Assembly: GCA_035624355.1 (NCBI GenBank)
Contig: DASPRQ010000095.1
Location: forward strand, 1 to 49,825
Source: Usitatibacter sp035624355
Lineage (GTDB): Bacteria; Pseudomonadota; Gammaproteobacteria; Burkholderiales; Usitatibacteraceae
Direction: 5' to 3'
Length of the DNA stretch: 49,825 bases
Position 1 is the first letter of the stretch. Each line of letters starts with the position of its first letter. Under the pieces are notes generated by a model that saw only the letters and a list, made by a program, of their open reading frames with translations, searched no databases and was not told where the DNA came from. This document shows positions 48,297-49,825 of this stretch, piece by piece. The position numbers and the translations under genes are program-made.

Positions 48297-49151
48297 CTAG
48301 CCCTCGTCGATCTCGACGAGGACGGGCTGGTGGTCGGAGGCCTGCGTGGCCCCGTCCACCGAGATTGCGCGCACGCGCGGGGCGACGACTTCGCTCACGA
48401 ACACGAAATCGCAGCAGTAGGCCGTCTTCGAGTACACGTGCGAGTGCACGCAGAACGTGGGCTCGTGCGGCGCGCTTCCGTGCACGAGCGGCCAGGCGTC
48501 GAGGTAGCGCGGGGCGCCGTCGGCCACCGGCTGCTGGATGTCGGCGTACGCGGGGTGCTCCGGCGGGAAGTTGAAATCGCCCGTGAGCAGCGCCGCGGTG
48601 GTCTGGGGCGTCGCGTCGAAGGGCCCGCCTTCCGCCGTCGGGTAGCCGGGACGCAGCGCCCGCCCGCAGGCCTCCTCGTGCAGCAGGCGCAGGCGCGCCG
48701 CCTGGGCGCGGCGCTGCACCTCCGAGTAGTACTCGAGGTGCGTCGTGGTCACCCGGAGCGCTCCCGCCCGGGTCGCGAGCGTCGCCTCCACGGCCACGCG
48801 CGGCATCGTCTCCACGCCGGGATCGGCGGGCCAGGGCAGCGCATGGCGCCGCGCCGAGAGCACCTCGTAGCGCGTGAGGATCGCGTTGCCGAAGCGCCGG
48901 CGCCTTCCCGCGTCCCCCGCGAGGTCCACGTTGTATCCCTCGACGAGGCGGAAGCCGGGGAGCAGGCGCGCGAGCTCCGCGAACTGGTCCCGGTCGTCGT
49001 TGCCCTCGAGCCGCGGGAAGTTGTCCGCCACCTCCTGCACGCACAGCACGTCGAAGTCGGCCATCGCGCGCGCGGCCGAGACGATGCGCGCGACGTCCAC
49101 GCGAGCGTCGATGCCGAGGCCCCACTGGATGTTCCAGGTGACGAGGCGCAT
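48297..49151 (-). CDS. Endonuclease/exonuclease/phosphatase family protein
   Basis: The 284-residue product has the fold of DNase I-like metal-dependent phosphodiesterases. Motifs are MRLVTWNIQWGLG at the N-terminus, DVLCVQEVADNFPRL with the metal Glu, TTHLEYYS, ALLTGDFNFPPEHPAY with the catalytic Asp and Asn, and QASDHQPVLVEI with the catalytic Asp-His. The ATG at 49151 is the natural start because MRLVTWNI is the first beta strand. There is no signal peptide, so it is probably cytoplasmic. The substrate could be DNA, RNA or a phospholipid or inositol phosphate, which the sequence does not resolve. It lies 8 bp after the next gene upstream. Confidence 0.9.
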   Translation of the reverse strand: MRLVTWNIQWGLGIDARVDVARIVSAARAMADFDVLCVQEVADNFPRLEGNDDRDQFAELARLLPGFRLVEGYNVDLAGDAGRRRRFGNAILTRYEVLSARRHALPWPADPGVETMPRVAVEATLATRAGALRVTTTHLEYYSEVQRRAQAARLRLLHEEACGRALRPGYPTAEGGPFDATPQTTAALLTGDFNFPPEHPAYADIQQPVADGAPRYLDAWPLVHGSAPHEPTFCVHSHVYSKTAYCCDFVFVSEVVAPRVRAISVDGATQASDHQPVLVEIDEG

Positions 49152-49159
49152 GGCGCTTG

Positions 49160-49825
49160 TCAGGCCGCGGCCACGCCGTGCCCCGACGTCGCGGCGGGCG
49201 CCTCGTCGGGCGCGGCGGCGTAGCCGGCCTCCTCGATCCACGACCGCGCCGCGTCCCACTCGCAGATCGACGACGGCTGCAGGGCGGACTTCGGCGCGAG
49301 GCCCTCCAGGCACACCATCCGGTTGCCGTAGACGACCTGGTGGACCACCGTGGCGCCGTTCGCGAACACGATGCCGCGCGGCGGGATCTCCACGCGCACG
49401 GTGCGCACCTTGCTCAGGATTCCCGAGGCGTTGATCCGTGCGCACAGGACGTTCACGTTCGTCGGGAGCTCCGCGCCCAGCTCGCCCTCCGACAGGCGCA
49501 GGAGGTCGGGCAGGGTGGGCCCCACGTTCCAGACTCGCGGCTCGGCGTCCACGTTGAGGAACAGCTTGAGGCGCGGCCTGTGGAACTTGGGCGGGGTCGG
49601 CTTTCCATCCTGGAACGAATCGAGGTGGATCGCCTCGTTCTCGGTGCGCGTGAACCTGAACGTGCAGTTGCCCCACGTCGCGTCCCAGTATCCCGGAAGG
49701 ACGCGCGCGACGAGCAGCTTGAACTCGAGCTCCAGGCGCAGGAGCTCCGAGTAGAGCTTGAGCAGCAGCACGTCGTCGCGCATCGACGCGCACAGGGGGT
49801 TGGCGGTCCGGACGAGCTTGCCCGA
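49160..49825 (-). CDS. Conserved hypothetical protein (partial, N-terminus probably outside window)
   Basis: I do not recognise this family. An ATG at 49783 would give 207 residues, but the frame stays open to the right edge and the 14 codons before that ATG (encoding SGKLVRTANPLCAS) all end in G or C, so coding most likely continues beyond the window. The protein has an N-terminal helix rich in Leu, Glu and Lys (LLLKLYSELLRLELEFKLLV), an internal beta-rich part with LFLNVDAEPRVWNVGPTLPDLL, RTVRVEIPPRGIVFANGATVV and a C-terminal low-complexity Ala/Pro tail. No signal peptide or membrane helix is visible. It precedes the endonuclease/phosphatase-family gene by 8 bp and is probably in the same transcript. 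Confidence 0.72.
   Translation of the reverse strand, partial: SGKLVRTANPLCASMRDDVLLLKLYSELLRLELEFKLLVARVLPGYWDATWGNCTFRFTRTENEAIHLDSFQDGKPTPPKFHRPRLKLFLNVDAEPRVWNVGPTLPDLLRLSEGELGAELPTNVNVLCARINASGILSKVRTVRVEIPPRGIVFANGATVVHQVVYGNRMVCLEGLAPKSALQPSSICEWDAARSWIEEAGYAAAPDEAPAATSGHGVAAA

Noticed and set aside
1..49825. CRISPR array, prophage, integron, insertion sequence or biosynthetic gene cluster
   Set aside because: No regularly spaced repeats, integrase, transposase, structural phage genes or multi-domain synthases were found.

Overview
The window is very GC-rich, densely coding chromosomal DNA from a proteobacterium, most likely a betaproteobacterium. The evidence is the mreBCD/gatCAB head-to-head arrangement, metX-metW beside ampG, a DUF971 gene overlapping ubiE-ubiJ, an EIIA-HPr-EI regulatory PTS string, tamAB, and near-exclusive G/C in third codon positions. 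I cannot name a genus. No tRNA, rRNA, CRISPR array, insertion sequence, integrase or phage gene was seen, and no stretch over about 210 bp lacks a gene.

Layout. 1-2591 (-): cell-shape genes mreB-mreC-mreD, with mreD running off the left edge. 2695-5899 (+): gatC-gatA-gatB, the tRNA-dependent amidotransferase. 5896-7307 (-): a secreted DUF4124 protein and pyrE. 7408-10155 (+): exonuclease III and a YheS-like ABC-F protein. 10133-16357 (-): glgB-glgX-malQ for glycogen/maltodextrin metabolism. 16547-19285: a small Myb-like protein (+), msrB (-), ampG and an unknown gene (+). 19282-21098 (-): metX-metW, preceded by a SAM-II riboswitch followed by an intrinsic terminator. 21305-22051 (+): unknown exported protein. 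22062-24495 (-): EIIA, HPr and enzyme I without any sugar permease. 24518-26201 (+): DUF971, ubiE, ubiJ. 26314-32039 (+): tamA-tamB, the outer-membrane translocation and assembly module.

32040-34277 (+) holds a putative lipoprotein gene and a DASS-family dicarboxylate/anion transporter behind a perfect FNR-type site placed as in a class II promoter. Next to it (34312-37158, -) is the oxygen-independent, cobalamin-dependent ribonucleotide reductase nrdJ, whose leader has a near-match to the same site, then msrA (+). Together these suggest an organism adapting to low oxygen.

37811-44203 is the most unusual region. A three-gene minus-strand operon encodes a membrane sensor with a HAMP-like tail, a sensor-HAMP-MFS fusion and an orphan periplasmic substrate-binding protein. 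It is divergent from a Ser/Thr kinase that carries a Cache-like periplasmic domain and a terminal HAMP. I read this as a candidate signalling/transport system; its ligand and substrate are unknown.

44176-49825 holds an alpha/beta hydrolase and a histidine phosphatase (-), ubiB (+, about 20 kb from ubiE-ubiJ), an O-methyltransferase, an endonuclease/exonuclease/phosphatase-family protein and an unknown gene that runs off the right edge (-).
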